Assembly (NCBI RefSeq): GCF_018100925.1
Contig: NZ_JAGJEH010000006.1
Span: 372,001 to 436,000 of the forward strand
DNA: 64,000 nt
Source of the DNA: Pseudoalteromonas luteoviolacea
GTDB lineage: Bacteria > Pseudomonadota > Gammaproteobacteria > Enterobacterales > Alteromonadaceae
Reading direction: 5' to 3'
In this document: one piece after another, positions 54,283 to 64,000 of the stretch
How positions within the stretch are numbered: the stretch's first letter is position 1
Layout of the letters: every line of letters begins with the position of its first letter
Translations under genes and position numbers: made by a program
Notes under the pieces: model-generated
Told to the model about the DNA's origin: nothing
The model's input: the letters and a program-made list of their open reading frames with translations, nothing else
Databases searched by the model: none

Positions 54283-54924
54283 TTAAGGATTCAGGCGTTC
54301 AATCGACCAGCTGCCATCTGGTTGCTTTACGTACATAAAACGGTCGTGAAGTCGATGCTCTCCACCTTGCCAGAACTCTATTTTATGAGGCACAACACAA
54401 TACCCGCCCCAAAAGTCAGGCAATGGAATATCACCTTTAGCAAACTTACTTTTCATATTTTGGAATGTTTGCATCAAAGCTTGTCGAGACGAAACTGGAC
54501 GGGATTGTTGAGATGCCCATGCCGCCAGCTGACTCTCTTTAGGACGAGACAAAAAGTATTTCGCCACAGCGGCTGTACTTAAAGGTTGAGCCTCGCCGTA
54601 TACAATCACTTGTCGCTCAATTGCATGCCATGGAAAGTGCAGAGATATCTTGTTATTGATAGCTAGATCTTGTGCTTTTTTTGAGCCCGTATTGGTAAAA
54701 AATACAAAACCATTTTGATCAAGGTTTTTCAACAATACAATACGCTGTGATGGCTGACCTTGCGCATCCACTGTTGCCACAACCATGGCGGTTGGATCCG
54801 CTGTAAACTTTGCATCAACGGCTTGCTGTAGCCAAATTTCAAATTGTTCAATCGGATTGTCTTTCAGCGCTTCTCGACGCAGCCCACCCTGCACATACTC
54901 TCTGCGGATTTCATCTAATTTCAT
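54283..54924 (-). CDS. pdxH: Pyridoxamine 5'-phosphate oxidase
   Basis: The 213-residue FMN enzyme makes pyridoxal phosphate from PNP or PMP; PLP is the cofactor of GcvP in this window. Typical blocks are [45 protein letters not shown] and the C-terminal [21 protein letters not shown]. Length is as in E. coli (218). Confidence 0.97.
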   Translation of the reverse strand: MKLDEIRREYVQGGLRREALKDNPIEQFEIWLQQAVDAKFTADPTAMVVATVDAQGQPSQRIVLLKNLDQNGFVFFTNTGSKKAQDLAINNKISLHFPWHAIERQVIVYGEAQPLSTAAVAKYFLSRPKESQLAAWASQQSRPVSSRQALMQTFQNMKSKFAKGDIPLPDFWGGYCVVPHKIEFWQGGEHRLHDRFMYVKQPDGSWSIERLNP

Positions 54925-54975
54925 CTTGGCGATTCCTTAGCATATTAAAACGGTGTTTACTCTCATCAGTAAACA

Positions 54976-55001
54976 AAAAGCCGCCTAAAGTGGCGGCTTT
55001 T
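54976..55001. terminator. Terminator of argS
   Basis: The arms AAAAGCCGCC and GGCGGCTTTT with a 6-nt loop lie 25 bp after the argS stop codon and upstream of pdxH. Confidence 0.9.
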
Positions 55002-55025
55002 ACAACATTAACCAATAAATGGAGC

Positions 55026-56768
55026 TTACATTTGCTCCATTACCTCAATGCCTAATAGGTCTAAGCCCGTGTGTAGTGTTTTAGCCACTAAGTTACATAG
55101 TAGCAAACGACTTTCTCTAGTTTGCTCTGCGACATCATCTTTCAATATCGGGCATGCTTCGTAGAATGACATATACAAACTGGCAAGTTCATATAGGTAT
55201 CCACATAATACGTGTGGCGTCGCTTCATTGATCATCAGATCAAGGACTTCTTCCAGTTGCAATAACTTAAGGGCCAAAGCCTTTTCCTGTGGCTCTGCGA
55301 TGATGATCTGACCACTCAATGATCCGCTATTTACCTCAGCTTTGCGGAAAATGCTTTTAACACGTGTATAAGCATACTGAAGATATGGCGCTGTTGCGCC
55401 TTCAAAGCTCAGCATTGTGTCCCAATTGAAGATGTAGTCGCTTGTGCGGTGCTTTGACAGATCGGCATATTTAACTGCACCAATACCTACTTTGCGGGCA
55501 ATTTCTGCGCGCGCTTCTTCAGAGAGCTCAGAGGCACGCTCAGCCAATTTCTCTGATGCACGACTCACAGCTTCATCTAACAAATCAGCAAGCTTGATAG
55601 TACCGCCAGTACGCGTTTTGAATGGCTTACCATCGTCACCCATCATAGTACCAAAAAGGCTTGGCTCGTAGCTGGTTTTATCTTTCAAAAATCCAGCTTT
55701 ACGAGCTGTAATTTCAACTTGATTGAAATGCAAACCCTGACGAGCATCAACAAATATTAAAATACGGTCAACGTCCAACTCATTTGAACGATAATCACAT
55801 GCAGCTAAGTCTGTTGTTGAGTAAAGGAAACCACCACCGGACTTCTGTACGATAAATACTGATGGCTCACCATCTTTGTTTGCCAGTTCATCAAGGAAAA
55901 CAACTTGCGCGCCTTGATCTTCTACAGCAATGTCTTTGTCTTTTAGTAGCTCAATAACGCCATTTAAACGATCGTTATAGGCACTCTCCGCTTTAATGTC
56001 TTCGCGTCCCAATGTCACATTGAGCTTTTTGTACACTTCTTCAGAGTGCTTCACCGAGGTGTCGATGAATAACTGCCACAATTTTTCGCAATGTGCATCA
56101 CCACCTTGTAACTTCACTACGTAATCTCGGGCTTTATCAGCAAAACCTCCCTCGTCGTCAAAGCGTTTTTTTGCATCACGGTAGAAGCTTTCTAAATCAG
56201 CCAGTGCCACCGCTTCCAGATCAATGCCCTGTTCAAGTAAATCTTCAAGGTGTGCGATAAGCATACCAAACTGAGTACCCCAGTCACCCATGTGGTTTTG
56301 ACGGATAACTTTATCACCGCGAAATTCAAGGGCACGTACAACGGCATCACCAATGATGGTCGAACGCAGGTGACCAACGTGCATTTCTTTTGCAAGGTTC
56401 GGAGATGAGTAATCAACAACGACTTTATGCGGAGTCGCGTGTTCTGCTACACCAAGTTTTGCATCTTGGTTAGCTGATTCTAAGCTTGATGCTAAGAACT
56501 CAGGTTTTAGATGAATATTGATAAAACCTGGGCCTGCAATTTCAGTTTTAGCAGCAAGATCGGCAATGTCTAAGTTGTCTATGATCTTCTGTGCAACTTC
56601 TCGCGGATTCGTTTTTAATGCTTTTGCGGCGCCCATTGCGCCATTGATTTGGTAATCACCAAATTGCGGGCGAGTAGATTGTGTAACCGCTGGGTTTGTG
56701 CCTTCTGGAATGCCCGCAGCTTGCATTGCTGCATTGGCTTTTTCAATTAATAGAGTTTTGATATTCAT
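55026..56768 (-). CDS. argS: Arginyl-tRNA synthetase
   Basis: The 580-residue class I synthetase charges tRNA-Arg. The HIGH signature is HVGH in [18 protein letters not shown]; a KMSK-like loop is [16 protein letters not shown]. The N-terminal Add1 domain and C-terminal DALR anticodon-binding domain (ending in [12 protein letters not shown]) are present. Length matches the family. Confidence 0.98.
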   Translation of the reverse strand: MNIKTLLIEKANAAMQAAGIPEGTNPAVTQSTRPQFGDYQINGAMGAAKALKTNPREVAQKIIDNLDIADLAAKTEIAGPGFINIHLKPEFLASSLESANQDAKLGVAEHATPHKVVVDYSSPNLAKEMHVGHLRSTIIGDAVVRALEFRGDKVIRQNHMGDWGTQFGMLIAHLEDLLEQGIDLEAVALADLESFYRDAKKRFDDEGGFADKARDYVVKLQGGDAHCEKLWQLFIDTSVKHSEEVYKKLNVTLGREDIKAESAYNDRLNGVIELLKDKDIAVEDQGAQVVFLDELANKDGEPSVFIVQKSGGGFLYSTTDLAACDYRSNELDVDRILIFVDARQGLHFNQVEITARKAGFLKDKTSYEPSLFGTMMGDDGKPFKTRTGGTIKLADLLDEAVSRASEKLAERASELSEEARAEIARKVGIGAVKYADLSKHRTSDYIFNWDTMLSFEGATAPYLQYAYTRVKSIFRKAEVNSGSLSGQIIIAEPQEKALALKLLQLEEVLDLMINEATPHVLCGYLYELASLYMSFYEACPILKDDVAEQTRESRLLLCNLVAKTLHTGLDLLGIEVMEQM

Positions 56769-56831
56769 TTGTTATCCTGTGGTCCTTGCCAGCCATCAAA
56801 CCAGCAAGGTTAAATTCAATTTAAGCGCTTA

Positions 56832-58421
56832 TTAGTGTTCACGTGTATGATGGAACTTAACATCAGGATAGCGTTCCATTGATAAGTTTAAATTTACACG
56901 GCTAGGTGCAATGTAAGTTAAGTTATCACCACCATCAAGGGCCAAATTCGCTTCGCACTTGCGTTTAAATTCAGCCATCTTCTTATCGTCGTCACACGTC
57001 ACCCAGCGGGCTGTTTGTACCGCTACACTTTCGTAAATTGCATCTACGTTATATTCAGCTTTTAGGCGCGCTACAACCACATCAAACTGAAGCACACCGA
57101 CCGCACCTACGATTAAGCTATTATTTTGTAGTGGTCTAAATACCTGTACCGCACCTTCTTCTGACAGCTGTACTAAGCCTTTTAGCAACTGCTTTTGCTT
57201 AAGCGGATCTTTTAAGCGAATACTACGGAATAATTCGGGCGCGAAATTTGGAATACCACTAAATTTCAGCTTCTCACCTTGCGTGAAGGTATCACCGATT
57301 TGGATTGTACCGTGGTTATGCAAACCAATAATGTCACCAGCATATGCCTCTTGAGCGCGCTCACGGTCACCCGCCATAAAGGTTACCGCGTCGGAGATAC
57401 TGACTTTTTTGCCAATACGTACATGGTCCATCTTCATACCTTGAGTATATTTACCCGATACAATACGCATGAAGGCAATACGGTCACGGTGTTTGGGGTC
57501 CATATTCGCTTGAATTTTGAATACGAAGCCTGAGAACTTTTCTTCTTCAGCCTTTACTTCACGCTCTTCAGTTTGACGTGGCATAGGCGTTGGCGCCCAC
57601 TCTGTTAAACCGTCAAGCATATGGTCAACACCAAAGTTACCTAATGCTGTACCAAAGTAAACTGGTGTTAGCTCACCCGATAAAAATAACTCATGATCAA
57701 ACTCATTTGATGCACCGATCACCAGCTCTAGCTCTTCACGAAGCTGTTCGGCTAACTCATCACCGATTTCGGCATCTAGATCTGGGTTGTCTAAGCCCTT
57801 AATGATGCGTTTTTCTTGGATGGTATGGCCTTGACCCGTTGCATATAAAATCGTTTCATCACGATGAATGTGGTACACGCCTTTAAATTCTTTACCGCAG
57901 CCGATTGGCCAAGTGATAGGTGCACACATGATATTCAGTTCTGTTTCAACCTCGTCCATCACTTCCATTGGGTCACGGATGTCACGGTCAAGCTTGTTCA
58001 TAAAAGTCACGATTGGCGTGTCACGTAAGCGAGTAACTTCCATTAATTTACGTGTTCTATCTTCAACACCTTTTGCCGCATCGATTACCATTAGACACGA
58101 GTCAACTGCAGTCAGTGTACGATAAGTATCTTCAGAGAAGTCTTCGTGCCCCGGGGTATCTAGTAGGTTTACCAATGCATCATTATACGGGAACTGCATC
58201 ACCGAGGTTGTTACCGAGATACCACGCTCTTTTTCCATTTCCATCCAGTCAGATTTTGCGTGCTGGTTTGAACCACGACCTTTTACTGTGCCGGCTTTTT
58301 GTAACGCCTTTCCGAATAAAAGCACTTTCTCTGTAATGGTGGTTTTACCCGCATCCGGGTGAGAAATAATGGCAAAAGTACGGCGAAGCGATACTTCTTG
58401 CTGGATACTGTTGTTTGACAT
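56832..58421 (-). CDS. prfC: Peptide chain release factor 3
   Basis: The 529-residue translational GTPase recycles class I release factors from the ribosome. G1 is [10 protein letters not shown]3 is [12 protein letters not shown] and G4 is MNKLDR. Length equals E. coli RF3 (529). It is monocistronic, 63 bp upstream of argS on the same strand. Confidence 0.97.
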   Translation of the reverse strand: MSNNSIQQEVSLRRTFAIISHPDAGKTTITEKVLLFGKALQKAGTVKGRGSNQHAKSDWMEMEKERGISVTTSVMQFPYNDALVNLLDTPGHEDFSEDTYRTLTAVDSCLMVIDAAKGVEDRTRKLMEVTRLRDTPIVTFMNKLDRDIRDPMEVMDEVETELNIMCAPITWPIGCGKEFKGVYHIHRDETILYATGQGHTIQEKRIIKGLDNPDLDAEIGDELAEQLREELELVIGASNEFDHELFLSGELTPVYFGTALGNFGVDHMLDGLTEWAPTPMPRQTEEREVKAEEEKFSGFVFKIQANMDPKHRDRIAFMRIVSGKYTQGMKMDHVRIGKKVSISDAVTFMAGDRERAQEAYAGDIIGLHNHGTIQIGDTFTQGEKLKFSGIPNFAPELFRSIRLKDPLKQKQLLKGLVQLSEEGAVQVFRPLQNNSLIVGAVGVLQFDVVVARLKAEYNVDAIYESVAVQTARWVTCDDDKKMAEFKRKCEANLALDGGDNLTYIAPSRVNLNLSMERYPDVKFHHTREH

Positions 58422-58744
58422 TGAAAACTCTACTTTTGGCTTATCTGAGTGAGACTATTAACTGATAACACTCGGCTGTGAACACATATCCGCATATTGT
58501 CTCCGATCCTGACTATTTTAACAACTTATCGGCGCATAAATTGACGATAAACTGCGGCATTTCTAACTTTGACCAATCTCATCGTTCATTCCACCTGTGC
58601 CGCCAATAGCATTCAATCAATAGGCGATTCTCTGGATATACAAAGTTGGCCCCTTTGCAGTGCAAGCCTGAACGCTGCGGCCCCTATACAATTTTATTTA
58701 AATTGTTAGGATAGATACCCATAACCAATAATAAAAAATATTCA
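58422..58744. other. prfC/thioesterase divergent intergenic region
   Basis: These 323 bp hold no open frame of note. The region must contain the promoters of both divergent genes, but no convincing box or operator was seen. Confidence 0.4.
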
Positions 58745-59482
58745 ATGACTACAAAACTATTTACAACGCCAAAGCCTAACCCTCAGGCAACCATTCGACT
58801 TTTCTGCTTTCCTTACGCAGGCGGTGCACCAAGCATTTTTATACCTTGGCTAGATAAATTACCCGCTCATATTGAAATAGTCCTTGTCCAGTTACCTGGG
58901 CGCGGTGCCCGGCTCATGGAGCCCCCCCATGACAAAATGCACTTAATTATTGAAGAGCTAATGCAACACAGCGACTTTATAACTCAAAAACCATGTGTAT
59001 TCTTTGGTCATAGTCTTGGCAGTCGTGTTGCTTATGAACTCGCCTACACCTTACAAAAAGCAAATAAAACGCTGCCAGTTAAAATGATTGCCTCGGCCAG
59101 TCGAGCACCGCATTTAGCCAGCCAAAAACAACCTCTTCACCATTTACCTAAGCAAGAGTTCATCAAAAAGCTTCGTGAACTCAATGGTACACCACAAGAA
59201 ATTCTGGCAAATGCTGAGCTGATGGACCTGTTTTTACCGCTGCTACGCGCTGATTTCGAAATCGCAGATTGTTATCGGGCTGAGCCATGCCCTCTCCCAC
59301 TGCCTATCGATGTCTTTTTTGGTCACGATGATATTGATATATCACAAGCTCAACGTGATGCTTGGCAGTCGCTATCAAGCTTTCCAGTTCAGCAGCACGC
59401 TTTTAATGGTGATCACTTTTTTATCAACACACTCAGCGATCAAGTGATTGCAAAAGTGTCTGACATACTAGCCTCCTTATAA
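58745..59482 (+). CDS. Type II thioesterase (GrsT/RifR-like), orphan
   Basis: The 245-residue alpha/beta hydrolase has the N-terminal IRLFCFPYAGGAPSIF block and LPGRGARLMEPP loop typical of external (type II) thioesterases of non-ribosomal peptide and polyketide synthesis. The nucleophile is Ser90 in FFGHSLGSR, Asp lies in DVFFGHDD and His in FNGDHFF. Such enzymes remove mis-loaded acyl groups from carrier proteins. No synthetase, phosphopantetheinyl transferase or carrier protein is in this window, so its partner is elsewhere or the role differs. Confidence 0.85.
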   Translation: MTTKLFTTPKPNPQATIRLFCFPYAGGAPSIFIPWLDKLPAHIEIVLVQLPGRGARLMEPPHDKMHLIIEELMQHSDFITQKPCVFFGHSLGSRVAYELAYTLQKANKTLPVKMIASASRAPHLASQKQPLHHLPKQEFIKKLRELNGTPQEILANAELMDLFLPLLRADFEIADCYRAEPCPLPLPIDVFFGHDDIDISQAQRDAWQSLSSFPVQQHAFNGDHFFINTLSDQVIAKVSDILASL

Positions 59483-59744
59483 ATTAAGTACTTGAATGGA
59501 TCACAGTGAGGTCCATTCATCTCCCAAACCTGTACAATTTTCACACACCTTTGTAAACTAAAGTTAATCGACAGTCCTAGACATAGGTACACAATACCAA
59601 TTACTATAAAGCGCTAAATAGTTTGCATTCTCATAATGAAGAAACTAACTCGCTCACTTTGTATTAAAATGATTGCTAGAAGCGTGTGCGAATGGCAGCC
59701 ATGTCTTTAAGTCAGCTCATTGATATTAAAAGGATGATAATAAA

Positions 59745-61073
59745 ATGAGAAAAATATTCGTGTTGTCTGTGCTGACGGTGGCACTGTGTGGTTGTAAAAG
59801 CCTTGTCGAAAAAGGGCATAACTTATTTGAAGCGGGGATGTATTCACAATCAGCTGAATATTATGAGCAAGCACTGGTTGAAGATCCGCACAATATTGAT
59901 GCGCAAAAAGGACTCCTACAGGCCCGCAATAAAATATTAGATAAAGGTTTGATTGACGTTCGAATGCTGCGTTTAGGGGGTAATCCGACTGGCGCGGCAA
60001 TGAAATTAGAATCACTATTGCGTAACCAAATTGAATGGCAAATAGAGCCTCTTGGGCCCATCGCTAATACACAAAACGAAGAAATTGAATATGCTACATT
60101 ATGGTTGAAGCAGCGCGCCGAACAATTGGGCCAGTCTCGATTTCCAGATCAGTTCCGCTTTTTTGAACATCGCTATTCGTTTTTAATCGGCAACGCGCAA
60201 CTGCATAACCAATTTGCGATATATCGTGCACCATTGCAAAACAAGGCACATGCCCTGTGTACTCGCATGTTCACACAGGCAAATAACGCGCGTTTTTATT
60301 TACGCCAATTTACTGAAAAATACTGTATGGCATGGGATCTGCCACAAAGCTTTACTCCGATGACCCAAGATCCAAGCCGCTATTCGAGCATTACACTGAC
60401 ACCGCGATTCAAAGTAAACTTGCATCGTACCAGTCGACAGGCGAATTCGTTACAGACTGCCTCTTCTGAACTAAAGCAAATATTCAGAGAAAGCTTGTGG
60501 TATAGCCCAGTTGGTCAACAGACTTTTAGGCTCAAATTTGATGCCAGATTAGAGCACATTAGAGACGCTAAGCTGGTCAACCGTCAGAAGCACTTTACCA
60601 TTGTTGAAGAGCGTCGCAATCCAAACGACCCCTCGGACAAACTCGATGTCGAAGTAAAAAAAGCCTACAACTACCCTGTCACCGAATTTACCGAGCAATT
60701 TAGTGTCGACGCAAAATACGAGGGTATCATTGCAGCTCAACCTATAGAGTTTCGAGTGGATGAAAGTCAAACCCACTATACACAAAGCCACCAAGCGGAT
60801 TTTCCACAACTCAAAATCAAACCTGTGAAAGCAATTTTTTTAGATGTTGACTCTAAGTTAGATACACAACTAGATGCACTACAGCAAGATTTTAAGTCAC
60901 AACTAGATCGTATCTGGGTCGAAACTCATTGCAATGGCTTGATCGGTGCGCACTATGGTGAATACATTCTGCGCTGTGGCAAAATTTCTCCACAGCATGA
61001 ATTTGTAAACAGCTGGTTCAAAAAACAATTCGGTTTAACCTACTACGAAATGGCATCACTGTATGCGCTTTAG
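59745..61073 (+). CDS. Lipoprotein with TPR-like N-terminus
   Basis: The 442-residue protein has a lipoprotein signal peptide (MRKIFVLSVLTVALCGC, lipobox Cys17). Residues 25-70 form one TPR-like repeat (AEYYEQALVEDPHNIDAQKGLLQARN). The rest is a long domain of unknown family, with internal similarity in a YNYPVTEFTEQFSVDA region and a C-terminal QHEFVNSWFKKQFGL. The gene converges on 61070-61651 with a 4-bp overlap. Confidence 0.78.
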   Translation: MRKIFVLSVLTVALCGCKSLVEKGHNLFEAGMYSQSAEYYEQALVEDPHNIDAQKGLLQARNKILDKGLIDVRMLRLGGNPTGAAMKLESLLRNQIEWQIEPLGPIANTQNEEIEYATLWLKQRAEQLGQSRFPDQFRFFEHRYSFLIGNAQLHNQFAIYRAPLQNKAHALCTRMFTQANNARFYLRQFTEKYCMAWDLPQSFTPMTQDPSRYSSITLTPRFKVNLHRTSRQANSLQTASSELKQIFRESLWYSPVGQQTFRLKFDARLEHIRDAKLVNRQKHFTIVEERRNPNDPSDKLDVEVKKAYNYPVTEFTEQFSVDAKYEGIIAAQPIEFRVDESQTHYTQSHQADFPQLKIKPVKAIFLDVDSKLDTQLDALQQDFKSQLDRIWVETHCNGLIGAHYGEYILRCGKISPQHEFVNSWFKKQFGLTYYEMASLYAL

Positions 61074-61651
61074 CGTTGTTTTTCATCGCCAGCTAAGCAA
61101 TAAGGTTGTGCGATCGGCTTGCCTTGTTGATAAAATTCGCTGGGCTTGCCTTTGCCAAGTAAACGCCAGAGCGCTATTTTTAATGCTAAATGCACAACGA
61201 CACGCTTATGGGACCACTGACCCTTAATTTCGGCAGGTATTTCAGCATTGGCAAACTTACAGAAAACGCTGCCAATAGGTGGCCCAACGGTCTCGTTTAG
61301 ATCCTCTTCAATACAACCTTTCAACAGTCCTACTAAAGGCCAACGTGCATTCACGGTATTTCCCAACGGTGTATTGCAACATGCAGCAAACCAGCGGTGA
61401 ACACCGCCTTTTGTCACCGTAAGGCAAGCTATTTGCTGTTTTCCTTGGTGCACCTCAAGTTGTGATGAACTGACTTGAAAAACGTCTGAACCGCCATACT
61501 CATTGAGCATTTGATTTTGACCAAGGTGCCTTACAAATTTCTGGCAATCATCACAATAACAAACCACACGATTGTGAAATAGCCGACTTCCATAAGATAT
61601 GGTGCCACGCACTTTGGAGCAGCGACACCTAAAATTCATACATTTACCCAT
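61070..61651 (-). CDS. DUF6151 / GFA-like zinc-binding protein
   Basis: The 193-residue protein has Cys residues in the spacing of GFA-type zinc proteins: FRCRCSKVRG, VCYCDDCQKF and FAACCNTPLG. GFA-fold proteins include glutathione-dependent formaldehyde-activating-like enzymes; the DUF6151 label is my best match by eye. The 3' end overlaps the convergent lipoprotein gene by 4 bp. Function is unknown. Confidence 0.65.
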   Translation of the reverse strand: MGKCMNFRCRCSKVRGTISYGSRLFHNRVVCYCDDCQKFVRHLGQNQMLNEYGGSDVFQVSSSQLEVHQGKQQIACLTVTKGGVHRWFAACCNTPLGNTVNARWPLVGLLKGCIEEDLNETVGPPIGSVFCKFANAEIPAEIKGQWSHKRVVVHLALKIALWRLLGKGKPSEFYQQGKPIAQPYCLAGDEKQR

Positions 61652-61814
61652 ACAGTACAGTTCCCTTATTCACAATAGCCACAATAAGATAAATATCATG
61701 CCGTTCTCTCTTATCCTATCACCCCTTTAAAACACAATAAAATACCTACGGGGCTTGGCGTTGGCGGAGCTTCATGCTAGTTTTCTGCAAAACAAAATAA
61801 ATTTGGGAATTACT

Positions 61815-62387
61815 ATGCCAAAGGCCAGTGAAATAAAAAAACATGCGGCGATTGAATACAATGGTCGAGTTATGATTGTGCGCGATATAGAACGTTCGGT
61901 ACCGCAAGGTCGTGCAGGTGGTAGCCTTTACCGCATGCGTATGTACGATGTCGTAAACAACGGCAAAGTAGATGAAACATTTAAAGCTGAAGAAATGCTA
62001 AAACTAGCAGATCTAACTCGCCGCCCTGCAATGTTTTCATACGTAGATGGCGAAGAGTATGTATTTATGGATGAAGAGGACTACACACCTTATCACCTAA
62101 ATAAAGAAGCTATTTCCGAGCAGGTATTGTTCATTAACGAAGATACTAAAGGCCTATCTGTGGTTGTCGTTGAAGGCAGCCCGGTATCAATTGATTTACC
62201 GTCAAGTGTAGAACTTGTGATTGAAGAAACATCCCCCTCTATCAAGGGTGCTTCAGCCAGTGCACGTACTAAACCAGCCACACTGACCACGGGGCTAATT
62301 GTACAAGTTCCGGAGCACATCTCTACAGGTGATAAAATCAAAATTAATACCACTGAAGTTAAATTCATGGGTCGTGCGGAAAGCTAA
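61815..62387 (+). CDS. efpL: Elongation factor P-like protein
   Basis: The start at ATG 61815 ([19 protein letters not shown]) gives 190 residues, the exact length of E. coli YeiP/EfpL; the frame is open to 61755 but the extra part is not conserved-looking. It has the three-domain EF-P fold. The position equivalent to the modified residue of EF-P lies in the loop VPQGRAGGS (residues 29-37), as in EfpL. It aids translation through proline-rich motifs. Confidence 0.92.
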   Translation: MPKASEIKKHAAIEYNGRVMIVRDIERSVPQGRAGGSLYRMRMYDVVNNGKVDETFKAEEMLKLADLTRRPAMFSYVDGEEYVFMDEEDYTPYHLNKEAISEQVLFINEDTKGLSVVVVEGSPVSIDLPSSVELVIEETSPSIKGASASARTKPATLTTGLIVQVPEHISTGDKIKINTTEVKFMGRAES

Positions 62388-62407
62388 TACCGCTTGAACA
62401 CAATACT

Positions 62408-62432
62408 AAAAGCCGGATAACCCGGCTTTTTT
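62408..62432 (+). terminator. Rho-independent terminator of efpL
   Basis: The arms AAAAGCCGG and CCGGCTTTT with a 5-nt loop are followed by TT. Confidence 0.9.
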
Positions 62433-62528
62433 ACTACCTCTTAGACCTCTCCTGTTACTAAGTTCTTAGCTAAAGTTTAGAAGTTAAAATAATACTTTGA
62501 ATTGCTGCAATTTTGTGCCAATAATAAA

Positions 62529-62540
62529 TGGAACGTTCCA
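62529..62540. promoter_or_regulatory. LacI-type palindrome upstream of the secreted enzyme gene
   Basis: TGGAACGTTCCA is a perfect 12-bp palindrome with the central CG typical of LacI/GalR-family operators, 33 bp before the ATG at 62573. It suggests control of the secreted enzyme by a LacI-type regulator encoded elsewhere. Confidence 0.5.
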
Positions 62541-62572
62541 AATAAAAACAATCAAGATAATGGGAGTTAGTC

Positions 62573-64000
62573 ATGAGAAGATTTGCACTGTGTGCTCTAG
62601 CACTTGCTATTCAATCAACGTCAATACACGCACATTCAGGACATACACATCAACACACTCAACAAACTGAACTCAATGAGTGGCAAGATAAAATAAGTTA
62701 TAAAAAAGGCCAGCGAGTTACCTACCAAGGCGCCGTATACCAGGCTAAATGGTGGTCAGAAGGAGATTTACCAGCAACCAATACATCGGGCGCTTGGCAG
62801 TTTGTGCAATTCATGAATGGCGAAGGTGAGGTATCTAACCCTTGGTTGCACGCACAAGTTTATACAAAGGGACAAGTGGTTGCGTACAAGGGAGAGATTT
62901 TCAAGGCTAAGTGGTGGACATTAAACGAAGTACCGGGTGCAAGCCAAGTATGGGAGAAAATAGCGCACGACAAAAAGAACGATCCAATTTCACAAATGAG
63001 TTTAATTGGCCACAATATTATTCTGAATGAGCAAAAAGCAGAATCACCAGCCGGTGAATCCCTAAACAATGCATTTGATGGCGACCCTCGTACCAAATAC
63101 GTGACGCTCAAACCACAAGGCTGGATACAAGTATCGCTAGCGCAGCCACAAAGCCTTACCCAATATCAGTTTACCTCTGCAAATGACGCACCAGGTCGAG
63201 ATCCTCACAACTGGACGCTAAAAGGTTCCAACGACGGTGAAAACTGGCAGACAATAGATCAGCGTAACGAGCAAGTATTCAGCAAACGCTTCGAGCAAAA
63301 AACCTATCAATTGTCCGAAGAGCAGCCATACCAACATTACCGTTTTGAGTTAACACATAAAGGCACCGATGACTGGGGCTACGACCTTTTGCAAATTGCC
63401 GAACTAGACTTGTTTACAAATACACAATTGCCAATTGCCGGAATAACAAGTGACTCCAATACCGTATTTGTTGGTGAAATCATTGAGTTTCAAGATGCTA
63501 GCCTCAATCAACCAAATAGTTTTGAATGGCAATTTGAACAGGGTATCCCCGCTGCTAGTTTAGCAAAAAACCCGCTTGTCTCATTCAAGACTCCAGGCGT
63601 CAAAAATATTGAACTGACGACATACAACTGGCATGGTCAAAGTGAACTAGTGACTCAACAGGTGAAGGTCGTCGACCCAGCAAACCCTTGGCAAGGATTC
63701 GATTATCCAGAAATAAAATTTGCTCACGAAGATACTCAAAGCGAAGGATATAAGCGCATTCATAGACTCTTTCCTGATTTGGAAAAAACCATCAATGACG
63801 TAACGCTACAGGTCAATCAATATTTATATAAACACTATGGTGAGTCACCTGAATTTGATTCAGTCACATTTAGCTTGAAGTGGATGGACACCTTAGCTTA
63901 TCGGGCAGGCTCTGGCCGTAATATGGAAATCGCATTCAGTACAAAATACATCACAGAGTCACTGGCCAATGCCAGCGATGAGGAAGTGATCTACGAGTTG
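62573..64000 (+). CDS. Secreted multidomain chitin-binding / BSP-type metallopeptidase (partial)
   Basis: The frame starts at ATG 62573 after a GGGAG site and runs off the right edge (over 475 residues). It has a Sec signal peptide (MRRFALCALALAIQSTSIHA) and a His-rich start (HSGHTHQHT). Two CBM5/12-like chitin-binding motifs follow (VTYQGAVYQAKWW, VAYKGEIFKAKWW), then an F5/8 type C-like carbohydrate-binding domain (NAFDGDPRTKYVTL, WTLKGSNDGENWQ), a PKD-like domain (FVGEIIEFQDASLN), and the start of a plant basic secretory protein (BSP)-like peptidase (SLKWMDTLAYRAGSGRNMEI). The catalytic HExxH-type site would be beyond the window. It is probably exported to attack chitin- or glycoprotein-rich material. 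Confidence 0.82.
   Translation, partial: MRRFALCALALAIQSTSIHAHSGHTHQHTQQTELNEWQDKISYKKGQRVTYQGAVYQAKWWSEGDLPATNTSGAWQFVQFMNGEGEVSNPWLHAQVYTKGQVVAYKGEIFKAKWWTLNEVPGASQVWEKIAHDKKNDPISQMSLIGHNIILNEQKAESPAGESLNNAFDGDPRTKYVTLKPQGWIQVSLAQPQSLTQYQFTSANDAPGRDPHNWTLKGSNDGENWQTIDQRNEQVFSKRFEQKTYQLSEEQPYQHYRFELTHKGTDDWGYDLLQIAELDLFTNTQLPIAGITSDSNTVFVGEIIEFQDASLNQPNSFEWQFEQGIPAASLAKNPLVSFKTPGVKNIELTTYNWHGQSELVTQQVKVVDPANPWQGFDYPEIKFAHEDTQSEGYKRIHRLFPDLEKTINDVTLQVNQYLYKHYGESPEFDSVTFSLKWMDTLAYRAGSGRNMEIAFSTKYITESLANASDEEVIYEL

Overview
The window looks like chromosomal DNA of a marine gammaproteobacterium of the order Alteromonadales, most likely Pseudoalteromonas. The reasons are the gene order ygfB-pepP-ubiH-ubiI followed by the gcvT-gcvH-gcvP operon (the E. 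coli order with a small insertion), a 6S RNA gene next to ygfB, pdhR-aceE-aceF-lpd, a serB/ytjB divergent pair, an EfpL, a DUF3192 lipoprotein, a GspA/GspB pair and a secreted chitin-binding/BSP enzyme. No tRNA, rRNA or CRISPR array was found. Genus assignment is inference from gene content.

Layout. 1-7025 is an accessory region: the end of a hot-dog thioesterase, a membrane-anchored FAD oxidoreductase flanked by two same-orientation copies of a MITE-like element, then a two-gene operon coding for a reverse transcriptase fused to a nitrilase-like domain plus a small membrane protein (DRT type 1 / UG1 anti-phage architecture). Next come a relic of a second gcvP 3' end with its own terminator, a mobile-element fragment and five tandem 65-bp palindromic repeats. 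7026-17570 is the glycine cleavage operon, a half-length GcvT-like protein, a divergent LysR regulator with two palindromes, and the ubiquinone hydroxylase/aminopeptidase operon. 17571-22900 holds a candidate small RNA, 6S RNA, an acyltransferase, a zinc-type MerR regulator with its metal permease and a textbook MerR promoter, a D-2-hydroxyacid dehydrogenase and a lipoprotein.

22930-29159 encodes a BarA-like hybrid kinase with a partner response regulator whose GGDEF domain is degenerate, and a PIN-PhoH protein. 29571-39425 has RapA, a secreted unknown, a small sugar module (SemiSWEET-like protein, HAD sugar phosphatase, DeoR regulator with repeated upstream motifs), RluA, an M20 amidohydrolase and a frameshifted HD-GYP protein. 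39467-42767 has GspB, GspA and the CCA-adding enzyme. 43949-51029 is the pyruvate dehydrogenase locus with a clear PdhR box. Between pdhR and serB lies a 47-residue open frame with its own promoter and ribosome binding site that looks like an orphan double-glycine-leader RiPP precursor.

51705-64000 has serB and ytjB (divergent), yjjV-pdxH, argS, prfC, an orphan type II thioesterase, two uncharacterised genes, efpL, and the start of a multidomain secreted carbohydrate-binding metallopeptidase behind a LacI-type palindrome.

The strongest candidates for a second look are the DRT1 island and its leader hairpin, the orphan RiPP-like peptide, the SemiSWEET/HAD/DeoR module, the half-GcvT protein with its LysR partner, and the degenerate GGDEF partner of the hybrid kinase.
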